Of a DNA stretch of 64,000 bases, positions 45,558 through 55,213 are shown one piece after another. How positions within the stretch are numbered: the stretch's first letter is position 1; each line of letters begins with the position of its first letter. The DNA lies in assembly GCA_028285035.1 (NCBI GenBank), contig JANQQF010000109.1:1-64000 (forward strand). Reading direction: 5' to 3'. Source of the DNA: Phycisphaerae bacterium. Its GTDB lineage: Bacteria > Chloroflexota > Anaerolineae > 4572-78 > J111. The notes beneath the pieces were generated by a model. The model did not search any database, was not told where the DNA came from, and saw nothing but the letters and a program-made list of their open reading frames with translations. A program made the position numbers and the translations under genes.

Positions 45558-45622
45558 GATGAGCCTCTTTATCTAAAAAATCTAACCTGACAATGTAAAC
45601 CGAGATTAAATAAATCGGTAAT

Positions 45623-45680
45623 GTAGGGGGGCACCCTTGTGGTCGCCCAAGGCCGGGCAAGTACAAGGCATTGCCCCTAC
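45623..45680. repeat. 58-base nested palindrome
   Basis: GTAGGGG (45623-45629) pairs with CCCCTAC (45674-45680), and inside it CCTTGT (45635-45640) pairs with ACAAGG (45663-45668), with GCCC/GGGC at the tip. There is no coding frame and no T tract. It looks like a small dispersed palindromic element of the REP or miniature type; a related ATGCCCCTAC segment occurs near 56190. It sits between the AttH-like and 144-residue membrane protein genes. Confidence 0.55.
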
Positions 45681-45795
45681 GCTTAACCAGAATTATCGAA
45701 ATAAACTTTTAATCTTCATAAATCTGCAGTTATGGTTGCAACAGGATGCAAGCCTGTTTTCTGTCTAGTTATACAGAAGTCATTCTGTGAGCGAT

Positions 45796-46230
45796 CTAAT
45801 CACCCAACATCAGCGGCTTAACCCCACCATACAAGCGAATGACATCTCGTAAATAAAGGGCAAAGGCTGGCCACCAGATCAAATCATTGGTGATAATGGT
45901 CCAGCCAAAGGCCAAGGGAAACTGCCCTTGAAAGGCCGCCCACACAAACCCAATCGGCCCGAAAACCTTACCCATCAAGGCGATTACGATCAAATGCCGA
46001 TGATACCCTGGGCGACGGGCCACCCACCAGTAGGCGGGGGCATAGACCAAGACGAACATACCAACGACCTGCCACAAGGGCAGGTATTTTGGCGGTGGGG
46101 CACCGATTAAGTCGAATAGGAAGGCTGGAAATAGAATGGTAATCACACCCCAGATGAAGTTATAAATCGCTGCTGCATAAAACCAGATGCTATATTTTTG
46201 TAATTCAACTTCTCTGATATCATTGTTCAT
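45796..46230 (-). CDS. Small four-helix membrane protein
   Basis: The 144-residue protein has about four membrane segments (YAAAIYNFIWGVITILF, WQVVGMFVLVYAPAYW, a third near 80-105 and a fourth near 110-130). I do not recognise a named family with certainty; the WxVxARRPGYHRHL loop recalls uncharacterised DoxX-like or alkyl-hydroperoxidase-associated membrane proteins. It starts 20 bases after the permease stop and should be co-transcribed with the ABC genes. Confidence 0.6.
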   Translation of the reverse strand: MNNDIREVELQKYSIWFYAAAIYNFIWGVITILFPAFLFDLIGAPPPKYLPLWQVVGMFVLVYAPAYWWVARRPGYHRHLIVIALMGKVFGPIGFVWAAFQGQFPLAFGWTIITNDLIWWPAFALYLRDVIRLYGGVKPLMLGD

Positions 46231-46250
46231 AGGTTACTCCTTATTTGTGT

Positions 46251-48818
46251 CTACTCTTCACGTAACGCTGTGGCAATTTCCATCTTATTCAGCCGGAAAA
46301 TCGGATACACCCCAGCCAGCAGTGCGGCCAGTAAAGCCACCAACATTGCTGTGCCAAAGATGCTTAGATCAGTGTACATCTGTAGCGACCAGCCGAATGA
46401 ACGGAGGTTGATGAAATGGACGAGGACGAACGCCAACATCCAGCCCAAGGGAATGGCCATGATCCCCGCTGTGAGGCCCATCAAGGCTGTTTCCAGTAGG
46501 GTTTTGCCCCACAATTGAGACACGCTCATTCCATTGGCCCGCAGGGTGCCCAGCTCGCGGGTGCGTTCGAGTTGCAGGGACATCAGCGCACTCAAAACGC
46601 CAATGAAGGCCACGACCGTGGCTAAAAGCCGTAGGGCCGAGGTGATGGTAAAAGTGCGGTCAAACACCTCCAGCGCATTTTCCTTGATTCCTCGATTGGA
46701 GGTAATTGATAATGTGTACTCGCCCGCAAAACGGTTGTTAAGCTCTTCTGCAAGGGAGTCGGTTTGGGCCAAGCTTGTCGACTCCATGAAAATCGCCAGA
46801 TTCGAAATACCCTCATCCGAGGGCCAAAACGTTTGATAGGTGTCCAGCCGCATTAGAATGTATCCCAATTCTGGCAGGGCGTAATCGTAAAAAATTCCGA
46901 CAATCTCAAAGCTTTGTGGTCCATTTTCGGTTAAAAGGGTCACCTGAGAAGACTGATTGAGCGGTAGATTAAGCCGACGGGCAAATACTTCAGAAACCAT
47001 CACGCCACCCGCGTCCATCTGGTCGAACACAGCCTCAGTTTGCCCCACTGGCCATAACATTGGGCGGCTATTTTCATCCGGCTCTGGGCTGAGGGCACGA
47101 ATTTCAACCTCACCATCATTGGCATCAAATACGGTTGTGGCGCGGAGTAGGCTCACTGCATCAACCCCTTCAAGGTCCTGAATAGCCTTAATAAAAGTCG
47201 GGTCCAGATCAGTTTGCACTCGCCTGGTCTGTCCAGCTGGGCCGATGTAAATATCTGCCGACAAAATGTCATCAAGCCAGGTGACAACCGTGTTTCGGAA
47301 GGAGGTAATCATTACGCTAACGCCAATGATGACGGTAACTGATAGCATCAGGGCCGCAATCGTGACCGAAGTTCGGCTCAATGAGCGGTTGATGTCACGT
47401 GGGGCCATCGTGCCGATGATGCCCAACACCCTTTGCGTGATGGGCCGGAACCAATGCATGAGAAATTGCGTAATCAGCGGCGTTAAAAAGGCCGAACCGA
47501 TTAACATCAAGAACAGGGCCGTGAAGCTGAGGCTGAGCGAATAGGCGGTATAGTTGAGCAAGAGCCAGCCGCTGATCATCAAAATGACCCCAAAAACAGT
47601 TAAAGCCGGGATCAATTTTTGTACCCGGTCTTCAGCCACAGACCGTTTGAGAACACTATTGGGGGGAACGGTTGTCGCCTCCAGGGCAGGGACAAAGGCG
47701 GCCACTAGTCCGGCCAATAACCCAGCCACAAAGCCCTTGTAGAGGGTGAAGGTGGAGACTGTGACACTTTGTACAGTTACTGTGAAGAAGAGATCGTTGA
47801 TGGATTGGGTGACAAGGCCAACCAGAACACGCCCCAAGACAATGCCCAACCCGAGGCCAATTAAGGCCCCGATGGCGCTGAGCACTAAGGCCTCAGTTAA
47901 TACTAAGCCAAATATTTCACGGCGGGTGACACCCAGACATCGTAATGTACCTAGAACGGGCCGACGCTGGACAACGGAGAAGCTGATGGTGTTGTAAATC
48001 AGAAACATCCCGACCACTAGAGCCAGCAAACTCAGCGCTGACAAATTCAGCTCAAAGGCCTGTGTCATCTGGCTAAGCGTCTCATTGCGTAACGAGGACT
48101 GTTGCAGCCGAGCATTTGGGGGAAGTGCATTTAGAAGGGCAGTGGTATCTGCATTCGGCGGTAAGATCAAGTCGATGGTGCTAATACGTCCTGCCATATC
48201 CAACACTTCCTGAGCAGTGCTGATGTCGCTCAAGATCAGACCATCAATGGCACGTTGACTGAGATCGTCACCTGGTTCAAGTAGGCCAACTAATTCAACG
48301 GTTTTGTTTTGATCGCCAACAAGTAAAGTTAGCTTATCGCCCGGAGCCAAATCATACTGTTGGGTGAGATTGTTCGACATCAAAATAGTGTTTGGCTCAA
48401 TGAGTAGACTCAACAGAGCCTCAGTCGAAACATTGCCTGCCCCATCACCGAGGTAGTTTCGGAAAGGGGCCTCAGCAAAGGGGTCAACCCCCAATAAAGT
48501 CAGCGGCCGTTCGTCTGCTTCTTTAAGTAGGACGAGGTTGCTGACGGTAGGGGCAATGTCTTGTAAGCCCAACTCGGTCCGCAATGTTGTGTAGAGTTCG
48601 GTTGGCAAATCTTCAGGTGCCGCAACAATTTGATGGGTGGCTTTACCCGCAATGCTGTCTGTGGATAGGGTGAAGGCGCGACTGGCACTGCCATTGGCTA
48701 GATCAATCGCAACGATCATAGCCACACCCAAGGCCACACCCAAAATGAGTAACAAGCTTTGTACTGGATGCTTGGTGCTATGGCGTAGGGCAAGCAGGAA
48801 AAGGTGATTGTTTTTCAT
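46251..48818 (-). CDS. FtsX-family ABC permease
   Basis: The 855-residue protein has two MacB/FtsX-type halves. Each has a first membrane segment, a large external domain and three further segments: about 17-40, then 255-390, and about 475-495, then 740-850. The start KHPVQSLLLILGVALGVAMIVA and the end AALLAGVYPIFRLNKMEIATALREE are typical of permeases that extract lipids or lipoproteins. It corresponds to fused AttF/AttG. It starts 17 bases downstream of the ATPase stop. Confidence 0.9.
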   Translation of the reverse strand: MKNNHLFLLALRHSTKHPVQSLLLILGVALGVAMIVAIDLANGSASRAFTLSTDSIAGKATHQIVAAPEDLPTELYTTLRTELGLQDIAPTVSNLVLLKEADERPLTLLGVDPFAEAPFRNYLGDGAGNVSTEALLSLLIEPNTILMSNNLTQQYDLAPGDKLTLLVGDQNKTVELVGLLEPGDDLSQRAIDGLILSDISTAQEVLDMAGRISTIDLILPPNADTTALLNALPPNARLQQSSLRNETLSQMTQAFELNLSALSLLALVVGMFLIYNTISFSVVQRRPVLGTLRCLGVTRREIFGLVLTEALVLSAIGALIGLGLGIVLGRVLVGLVTQSINDLFFTVTVQSVTVSTFTLYKGFVAGLLAGLVAAFVPALEATTVPPNSVLKRSVAEDRVQKLIPALTVFGVILMISGWLLLNYTAYSLSLSFTALFLMLIGSAFLTPLITQFLMHWFRPITQRVLGIIGTMAPRDINRSLSRTSVTIAALMLSVTVIIGVSVMITSFRNTVVTWLDDILSADIYIGPAGQTRRVQTDLDPTFIKAIQDLEGVDAVSLLRATTVFDANDGEVEIRALSPEPDENSRPMLWPVGQTEAVFDQMDAGGVMVSEVFARRLNLPLNQSSQVTLLTENGPQSFEIVGIFYDYALPELGYILMRLDTYQTFWPSDEGISNLAIFMESTSLAQTDSLAEELNNRFAGEYTLSITSNRGIKENALEVFDRTFTITSALRLLATVVAFIGVLSALMSLQLERTRELGTLRANGMSVSQLWGKTLLETALMGLTAGIMAIPLGWMLAFVLVHFINLRSFGWSLQMYTDLSIFGTAMLVALLAALLAGVYPIFRLNKMEIATALREE

Positions 48819-48835
48819 GATAAAATCCCTCGAAC

Positions 48836-49534
48836 CTACGCTGATACCGGCTCATGCGGAACCAAATCGCCATTTTTAAGCCGATAGACTTTGTCTGCCA
48901 AAGGAATAATCTCAGGATTATGAGTAGCCATAATCAAGGTTTTGTTTGCTTGACGAGTCAATTCAAGTAACAGATCAAGAATCGTTTCACCGGTGCTTTC
49001 ATCCAGGTTTCCGGTCGGCTCATCGGCCAGAAGCACCGTTGGATTGTGGGCGATGGATCGGAGGATGGCCACGCGCTGCTGTTCCCCCCCAGATAGGCGA
49101 TCAGGGAATGCGTGTTGACGATGCGTCAAGCCGACGCGGTCGATCAATGCTTGAACCCTTTCGGTTCGTTCTTTTGTTACTCCGCCATTCAATTGCATTG
49201 CCAAAGTGATGTTTTCGAATACGGTAAGTGTTGGGATGAGGTTGAAGAATTGGAAGATAAAACCAATGTTCTCTCGGCGAAAAACGGTCCGTTTATACTC
49301 GTTGAGCTTATTAATGGTTACGTCATTGACGATAATCTCCCCACTGTCTGGGGCATCAATGCCACTGATCAGATTGAGCAGGGTGCTTTTCCCTGACCCG
49401 CTTGTTCCCAACAAAAGGATAAACTCACCGGCATTGAAGCTAATATTGATGTTATCCAAAATGGTACGTGAATTTTTTCCTTCTGTATATGATTTTGATA
49501 AGTTTTTAAGTTGAATGATTGATGTACTGCTCAT
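48836..49534 (-). CDS. LolD/MacB-type ABC transporter ATPase
   Basis: The 232-residue ATPase has the Walker [10 protein letters not shown] near residue 43, Q-loop [13 protein letters not shown], signature [11 protein letters not shown], Walker [13 protein letters not shown] and the H-switch ATHN. It energises the FtsX permease encoded next, for lipid or lipoprotein movement across the membrane. As first gene of the leftward cluster it is preceded by tandem promoter-like and repeat sequences at 49582-49700. Confidence 0.93.
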   Translation of the reverse strand: MSSTSIIQLKNLSKSYTEGKNSRTILDNINISFNAGEFILLLGTSGSGKSTLLNLISGIDAPDSGEIIVNDVTINKLNEYKRTVFRRENIGFIFQFFNLIPTLTVFENITLAMQLNGGVTKERTERVQALIDRVGLTHRQHAFPDRLSGGEQQRVAILRSIAHNPTVLLADEPTGNLDESTGETILDLLLELTRQANKTLIMATHNPEIIPLADKVYRLKNGDLVPHEPVSA

Positions 49535-49581
49535 ATCAGGCTCTCCCTATAAGATGCTGATGTAATTTTGTTGTTCATAAA

Positions 49582-49700
49582 ATCTTAACGAATATCCGCT
49601 TTTTGTCAATATTTTGTCAATATATTGAGCGGTGAAAAGTTTGTCCGTGATTTTATTCACAAGTATAGTCTAACAGTTTATTGATGGTTTGTCAATATAT
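49582..49700 (-). promoter_or_regulatory. Tandem promoters and TTTGTCAATAT repeats before the ABC cluster
   Basis: TTTTGTCAATAT occurs at 49601-49612 and 49612-49623 (11-base phase) and TTTGTCAATATAT at 49688-49700. Read on the minus strand each gives a perfect TTGACA. Two of them fit promoters: TTGACA-16-TAAGAT (49582-49609) and TTGACA-17-TAGACT (49667-49695). The repeats may be tandem -35 boxes, operator sites, or both. The rest of 49535-49815 has no gene. Confidence 0.55.
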
Positions 49701-49815
49701 TTCAGAAATTACTAAAAATTCAGGATAAACTAGTTGTATCGAAAGGGGAAATGCGGTAATATATCAATATCCATAACTATAAAAGCAAGGTGTTACATTA
49801 GTTTAGGGGGAATGG

Positions 49816-51294
49816 ATGACCATTTTAACTAAATTCAGCCAATTGTTTCTGGGGTTAGTTACTCTATTTGGAAGCGTTTTTATCTCCTTTATTCTACTCA
49901 TCACATCTGGTCAATCTGTCAAAACGGTTGAGGCAAGATCATTGGCCACAGCAACAATTCATTTTGTAGCCCCAGAGCCATTTGGGGATAATAGTGGTAA
50001 CAACTGCCAAAATAATATGACCCCCTGCGCCACGATCCAGCATGCAGTGGACCAAGCCTTGCCTAGAGACGAAATTCGAGTTGCTGCTGGGGTCTATGAA
50101 GGCGTCTCAGCTCGCGTCAGTGCATTATTTCCCCCACGTGTCGTTACCCAGAGCGTTTATATCAGTAAACCGATTTCGCTTGTCGGCGGATATACGATCA
50201 CCAATTGGACAACCGCAGATCCGGCGCTCTACCCGACGATTATTGATGCCCAAAATTCAGGCAGAGTTCTCAATATCGAATCGCCATCAACCTTGGACCC
50301 TATTAGGGTTGTTATCGATGGCTTTCATATCCTAAATGGTAATGCCTCTGGATTAGTAAGTTCGGTTGTTGTTCAAGCTGGGGGAGGGATACATGGGGCA
50401 GCAGTGACCGCCACATTGCGGAATAATTACATTGCCCACAATCATGGCGTTCAAGTTGGCGGTGGTTTAATGTTAGTGGGTGGCTATCTGGAACTGATCA
50501 ACAATTCAATCATATCTAATAGCGTTGAACTTACGAGTGGTTTGGTATATGGTGGGGGTGCATTTCTGGCAACTACGCCTTTTGTGGGGGAGGCCATTTT
50601 GTCTAAAAATCTTTTTCAAGGTAATCAAATTGAAGCTATAGGCTCTGACACAAGTGGTAGAGGTGGCGGGTTGTATCTTTTAACCAATCGAGGCCAATTA
50701 AATGATATGTTGATTTTATCGAATGAGATAAACAGGTTGGATGATGCTGTTGGGCGGGGAGCAGGTATCTATTTAGACTCTGGTCAATTGACAATCACCA
50801 ACACAGTTTTTAATCATAATAAAATCTCTGAGGCGGGAGATGGTGTCGCATTGACTATCGCTTCTAATGCAAATGCACATCTTGTGCATACAACCTTTTC
50901 AAATAATCAGGGCGGCAGTGGTATTGCCGTGTTGACCAGTACGGCACACTTGACGAATGTTATCATTAGTAGTCATACGTTAGGCATTTCGGTAATGGCA
51001 GGAAGTACGACTATTGTAGACAATGTTCTATGGTTTAATAATCAGATGAGTAACACATTCGCGGCGGGTACACTTGTCATTAACAATGAGCTAACAGGTG
51101 ATCCCACCTTTCTTACCGATACCTATCATCTTGGCGAAAATTCTCTGGCAATTGATCAGGGAGTCACGACCGATGTGATGATCGATATTGATGGCGAAAT
51201 ACGTACATCTTCCCCTGATCTTGGGGCTGATGAGTTTGTAGGCAACTTAGAGGAAAGCAAGATAGCTGTATTTCTCCCGATTATCTTTCGATGA
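49816..51294 (+). CDS. Secreted right-handed beta-helix protein
   Basis: The 492-residue protein has a signal-peptide-like N-terminus (FLGLVTLFGSVFISFILLITS). A DUF1565/choice-of-anchor-Q-type opening (CQNNMTPCATIQHAVDQAL...IRVAAGVYEG) leads into many parallel beta-helix turns, with NNxIxxN and GGGxxL repeats. It ends PDLGADEF, then a tail AVFLPIIFR. The fold is typical of surface proteins that bind or cleave polysaccharide; no catalytic set is visible. GGGGGAATGG precedes the ATG. It ends one base from the convergent cyclase gene, with no terminator between. Confidence 0.78.
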   Translation: MTILTKFSQLFLGLVTLFGSVFISFILLITSGQSVKTVEARSLATATIHFVAPEPFGDNSGNNCQNNMTPCATIQHAVDQALPRDEIRVAAGVYEGVSARVSALFPPRVVTQSVYISKPISLVGGYTITNWTTADPALYPTIIDAQNSGRVLNIESPSTLDPIRVVIDGFHILNGNASGLVSSVVVQAGGGIHGAAVTATLRNNYIAHNHGVQVGGGLMLVGGYLELINNSIISNSVELTSGLVYGGGAFLATTPFVGEAILSKNLFQGNQIEAIGSDTSGRGGGLYLLTNRGQLNDMLILSNEINRLDDAVGRGAGIYLDSGQLTITNTVFNHNKISEAGDGVALTIASNANAHLVHTTFSNNQGGSGIAVLTSTAHLTNVIISSHTLGISVMAGSTTIVDNVLWFNNQMSNTFAAGTLVINNELTGDPTFLTDTYHLGENSLAIDQGVTTDVMIDIDGEIRTSSPDLGADEFVGNLEESKIAVFLPIIFR

Positions 51295-51295
51295 C

Positions 51296-52450
51296 TTATC
51301 CTCGAATAAATCCCCAAAATAACATCGGGGCTCCGATAAAGCCCATCAAGACAAAGGCGAAAATCCAGAGAAGGTTTCCAGTGGAGAGTGTCGAGGTGAA
51401 GCCTACAAGAAAGGCCCCAAACAATAGGCTGCCAAAAGCAATGGCTAATTCATCGGAAAATTGCCGCTGTCTTGGTCGTTCTTTTTTCCCATTTCCATTA
51501 TAAGAGCGTGTTGTTGAGGACTGTGACTTCAGTTGCGCCCCATCCTTAAGACTGACAACCTCTGACAAGATATGTCGGCCACTTTTTCCTTTTAGCTCAA
51601 GTGAGGCATTCTTGCCGATACAAACTCGATCTTGGACGTGATGATAGGTCTCTTCGGAAATGAGAAGACGAGTGCCCACAGTTTTATTCGCCGACTCGAT
51701 ACGACTAGCCAAGTTGACTGCATCGCCGATTGCGGTCTCTTTCTTCTTATCTGCCGCACCGATGGTGCCCACGACCGCCTCGCCGTAGTGAATGCCAATG
51801 CCAATATTCAATTGCGTTTTGTAAACACTCTCAACATAGGGATTGAGCGTTTCCAGAGCTTCGAGCATTTCAAGCCCAGCTTTGACCGCCCGAAAGGGGG
51901 CGTCGGGCGCATCATCGACCCCAAAGAGGGCCATAATGCCATCCCCGATATAATTGTCGATATAGCCACCATTGTTGCTGATCACTGCCCCCATCTCATG
52001 AAAATAACGATTGAGGATGTGCACAACATCATAAGGTAAATTTTTCTCCGAAAATGTGGTAAATCCACGAATATCGGAGAACAGAATGACCACCTTTTTT
52101 TCTTTGCCAACGGAACCTGAGATCGCCCCTGCTCGAATTTGGCTGGTTAGCTCTATATCCTCCGCATCCAAGACCAACCGCCGTACTTTGATATCACCCG
52201 AAATGCAGGTTTGACAGGCTAGACGAATTTCAGGGCTAAAGTGGAGACGGTCAGCAAGCCGTTGTTCAGATGCGTTTCGTGGCTCGCAATGTGCCAAGCC
52301 ATTTAAGACCAATACCCGACAGGTAGAACAGCGAGCGTGCCCGCCACAAGCGTGAGCGTGGGGGATGCCTGCTTGAAGGGATGTCTCCAGGATGGTTTTA
52401 TTTTTCTTGACCTCAACCTGTTTGTTGTCCGATTGGTACTCGATATACAT
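51296..52450 (-). CDS. [2Fe-2S] ferredoxin - class III nucleotidyl cyclase fusion
   Basis: The 384-residue protein has a plant-type ferredoxin domain (1-92; Cys35, Cys41, Cys44, Cys79). A class III adenylate/guanylate cyclase domain follows (about 118-310; metal Asp126 in FSDIRGF, Asp170 in YIGDGIMALFG, and DAVNLASRIES). At the C-terminus a short charged linker leads to two membrane segments (about 332-380). The Lys that usually selects adenine before the GD motif is Asn (IDNYIGD). The cluster could make cyclic nucleotide synthesis redox-dependent. It is monocistronic. Confidence 0.88.
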   Translation of the reverse strand: MYIEYQSDNKQVEVKKNKTILETSLQAGIPHAHACGGHARCSTCRVLVLNGLAHCEPRNASEQRLADRLHFSPEIRLACQTCISGDIKVRRLVLDAEDIELTSQIRAGAISGSVGKEKKVVILFSDIRGFTTFSEKNLPYDVVHILNRYFHEMGAVISNNGGYIDNYIGDGIMALFGVDDAPDAPFRAVKAGLEMLEALETLNPYVESVYKTQLNIGIGIHYGEAVVGTIGAADKKKETAIGDAVNLASRIESANKTVGTRLLISEETYHHVQDRVCIGKNASLELKGKSGRHILSEVVSLKDGAQLKSQSSTTRSYNGNGKKERPRQRQFSDELAIAFGSLLFGAFLVGFTSTLSTGNLLWIFAFVLMGFIGAPMLFWGFIRG

Positions 52451-52648
52451 TCATTTGTCCTTTAAATATAATCCGTTCCTCTGCCCCATTATTTATTCGA
52501 TATATTAATGGAAGGTTACATTACATTGTAACTAACAGAGATCCGGTCTATTTTAAGGTTGTAAAAGTTGTAGATGTTGTGGCGTATACAAAAAGCATTT
52601 TAGTTAATGGGGTAGACTTTTTCAATCGGTCAATAGTCCCGCTGATTT

Positions 52649-53194
52649 TTAGGGGGTGGGTTGAATGAAGGGGCGTAAACAAATTTTTGTGAGGTCTGTG
52701 TGATCAACCTCGTTATTAATGGAAGAGACAGGCAGGAGATGTGTGCCTAATTGAATAGCTTCTTGTAACCGTTGCCTTTGTGTGAAGCGAAGTGACTGCT
52801 CTGCCCAAAGCGCTACAATTGGCTTCTTAGAGTAAAGAAATTTTGCGGTTTTGAGAATGAGGTTGCTGTCTGCCTGAGTGACAAGACCAGACAATGTTTT
52901 TGTTCCACAGCCGATAATAAAAAGACCTTCTGTACTCTGGCAGATCGGTAATATAGAGTCAAGTGACCCTTTAAAGGGATAGGTGGGAAAATTATTGGGA
53001 TTAAATTCAATAGAAGAAGTCAGTTGACTAAGGACTTTTTGAGCAGGTGGGCTAATAATAAAATGATACTCAAAGGGGTGCTGGGTGGCCATTGCCTGAA
53101 GGATGTGCAAGCCAAGTAACAAATGTGGGCCACCCGCCAACCCAACGATGAGTTTATTTTTCACATTAATCAGTTCTTGTTGGCGAGAACTCAT
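52649..53194 (-). CDS. Flavoprotein-like (UbiX/HFCD fold) protein
   Basis: The 181-residue protein begins with LIVGLAGGPHLLLGLHILQAM, and has FHFIISPPAQKVL-like and ILPICQSTEGLFIIGCGTKTLSGL segments followed by KKPIVALWAEQSL. This order recalls the flavin-binding decarboxylase fold of UbiX, Dfp and similar proteins. The usual SG.I Ser motif is not clear, so the assignment is tentative. The start overlaps the DUF2085 gene end by 29 bases, implying a coupled pair. Confidence 0.5.
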   Translation of the reverse strand: MSSRQQELINVKNKLIVGLAGGPHLLLGLHILQAMATQHPFEYHFIISPPAQKVLSQLTSSIEFNPNNFPTYPFKGSLDSILPICQSTEGLFIIGCGTKTLSGLVTQADSNLILKTAKFLYSKKPIVALWAEQSLRFTQRQRLQEAIQLGTHLLPVSSINNEVDHTDLTKICLRPFIQPTP

Positions 53195-53924
53195 TGTCCA
53201 TCAATGGCCACATGAAGGCAACCACACCATATCCAAAAAGAATGCCGCTGATAATTCGGAGGACGGAGTTTAGGGAGCCAAATAGGTCGTCAATATAAAA
53301 TTCTGGCGGGAAGATACCCCCCGTGAGGATAACCGCCCACTCATTGGTCTGCCGAAATTGTAGGCGCAGGGCGTCATTGATGAGATGGGTTGTGCCATCA
53401 AGGCCCAGCGGAACAATAAAAAGGAAGAACATCCATATTGAAATACCTTTGAAGCGGATGCCACGTTGACGAATAAAGGCGTAAAGTAGGCCAAAGATAA
53501 AGATGCTGGTGTACATGGCCACCATTCGGTCAGACCAGGCCACCTTCCAGCCCATCCCCACTTCTCCAATAAAGTGTCGACGAACCAACTCATTGCTAAT
53601 ACTTTCTAGCGGGCGACCCCATACAGCCGCAATTTCGACCTGCGTATAGCTAAATTTTTCACCAAAGAGGAACCAGGATCGTTCTGGCAATTGATGGCAA
53701 AAAAAGTTGTAGATGAAATAAATAGCACGGCCAGGATAAGTCCAACCGATGGCCATAAATACTGGCGCTAACCAAGGCAAACCGATAAAGATACCCCAGC
53801 CAGTGTTAAAGGCAAGGAGCCAATGGCTCTCAAACCATCGATTTATACGACTGGCAGTAGATGGCTTCGGAATGGCAGGTGTTGATGGTAGGGTTGAGCT
53901 TTCAGAGGATGTTTCTACAGTCAT
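53166..53924 (-). CDS. DUF2085 membrane protein
   Basis: The 252-residue protein has about four to five membrane segments and the DUF2085 hallmark YNFFCHQLPERSWFLFG with Cys and His near the membrane. A Ser/Thr/Pro-rich N-terminal tail precedes it. Function of the family is unknown. The open frame starts nine codons earlier, but AAGGAA six bases before ATG at 53924 favours the shorter form. Confidence 0.78.
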   Translation of the reverse strand: MTVETSSESSTLPSTPAIPKPSTASRINRWFESHWLLAFNTGWGIFIGLPWLAPVFMAIGWTYPGRAIYFIYNFFCHQLPERSWFLFGEKFSYTQVEIAAVWGRPLESISNELVRRHFIGEVGMGWKVAWSDRMVAMYTSIFIFGLLYAFIRQRGIRFKGISIWMFFLFIVPLGLDGTTHLINDALRLQFRQTNEWAVILTGGIFPPEFYIDDLFGSLNSVLRIISGILFGYGVVAFMWPLMDNEFSPTRTD

Positions 53925-54040
53925 AAACGGTTCCTTCTTTAATCTGGTCAATAGACAAGATAGTGCAAAATAGCTAAATATGGTGTAGGTTCTATTACGA
54001 ACTTCAATTAACTATAATGAGAAAACAATGGCGTGTCAAT

Positions 54041-54076
54041 AAAAAATGGCTCGCCATCCAAGTGAATGACGAGCCA
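54041..54076 (-). terminator. Intrinsic terminator after gmd
   Basis: On the minus strand TGGCTCG (54070-54076) and CGAGCCA (54047-54053) form a perfect seven-base stem followed by TTTTTT (54041-54046). Confidence 0.85.
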
Positions 54077-54097
54077 CTAGGTTAATTTAGTTCCAAA

Positions 54098-55144
<1,047 letters not shown>

Positions 55145-55213
55145 TTAAACGTGACCCAGGTGTGGCTATCCGATTCCCCCATACAATCCTTTGATACCCA
55201 CCCAAAAAGTTAG

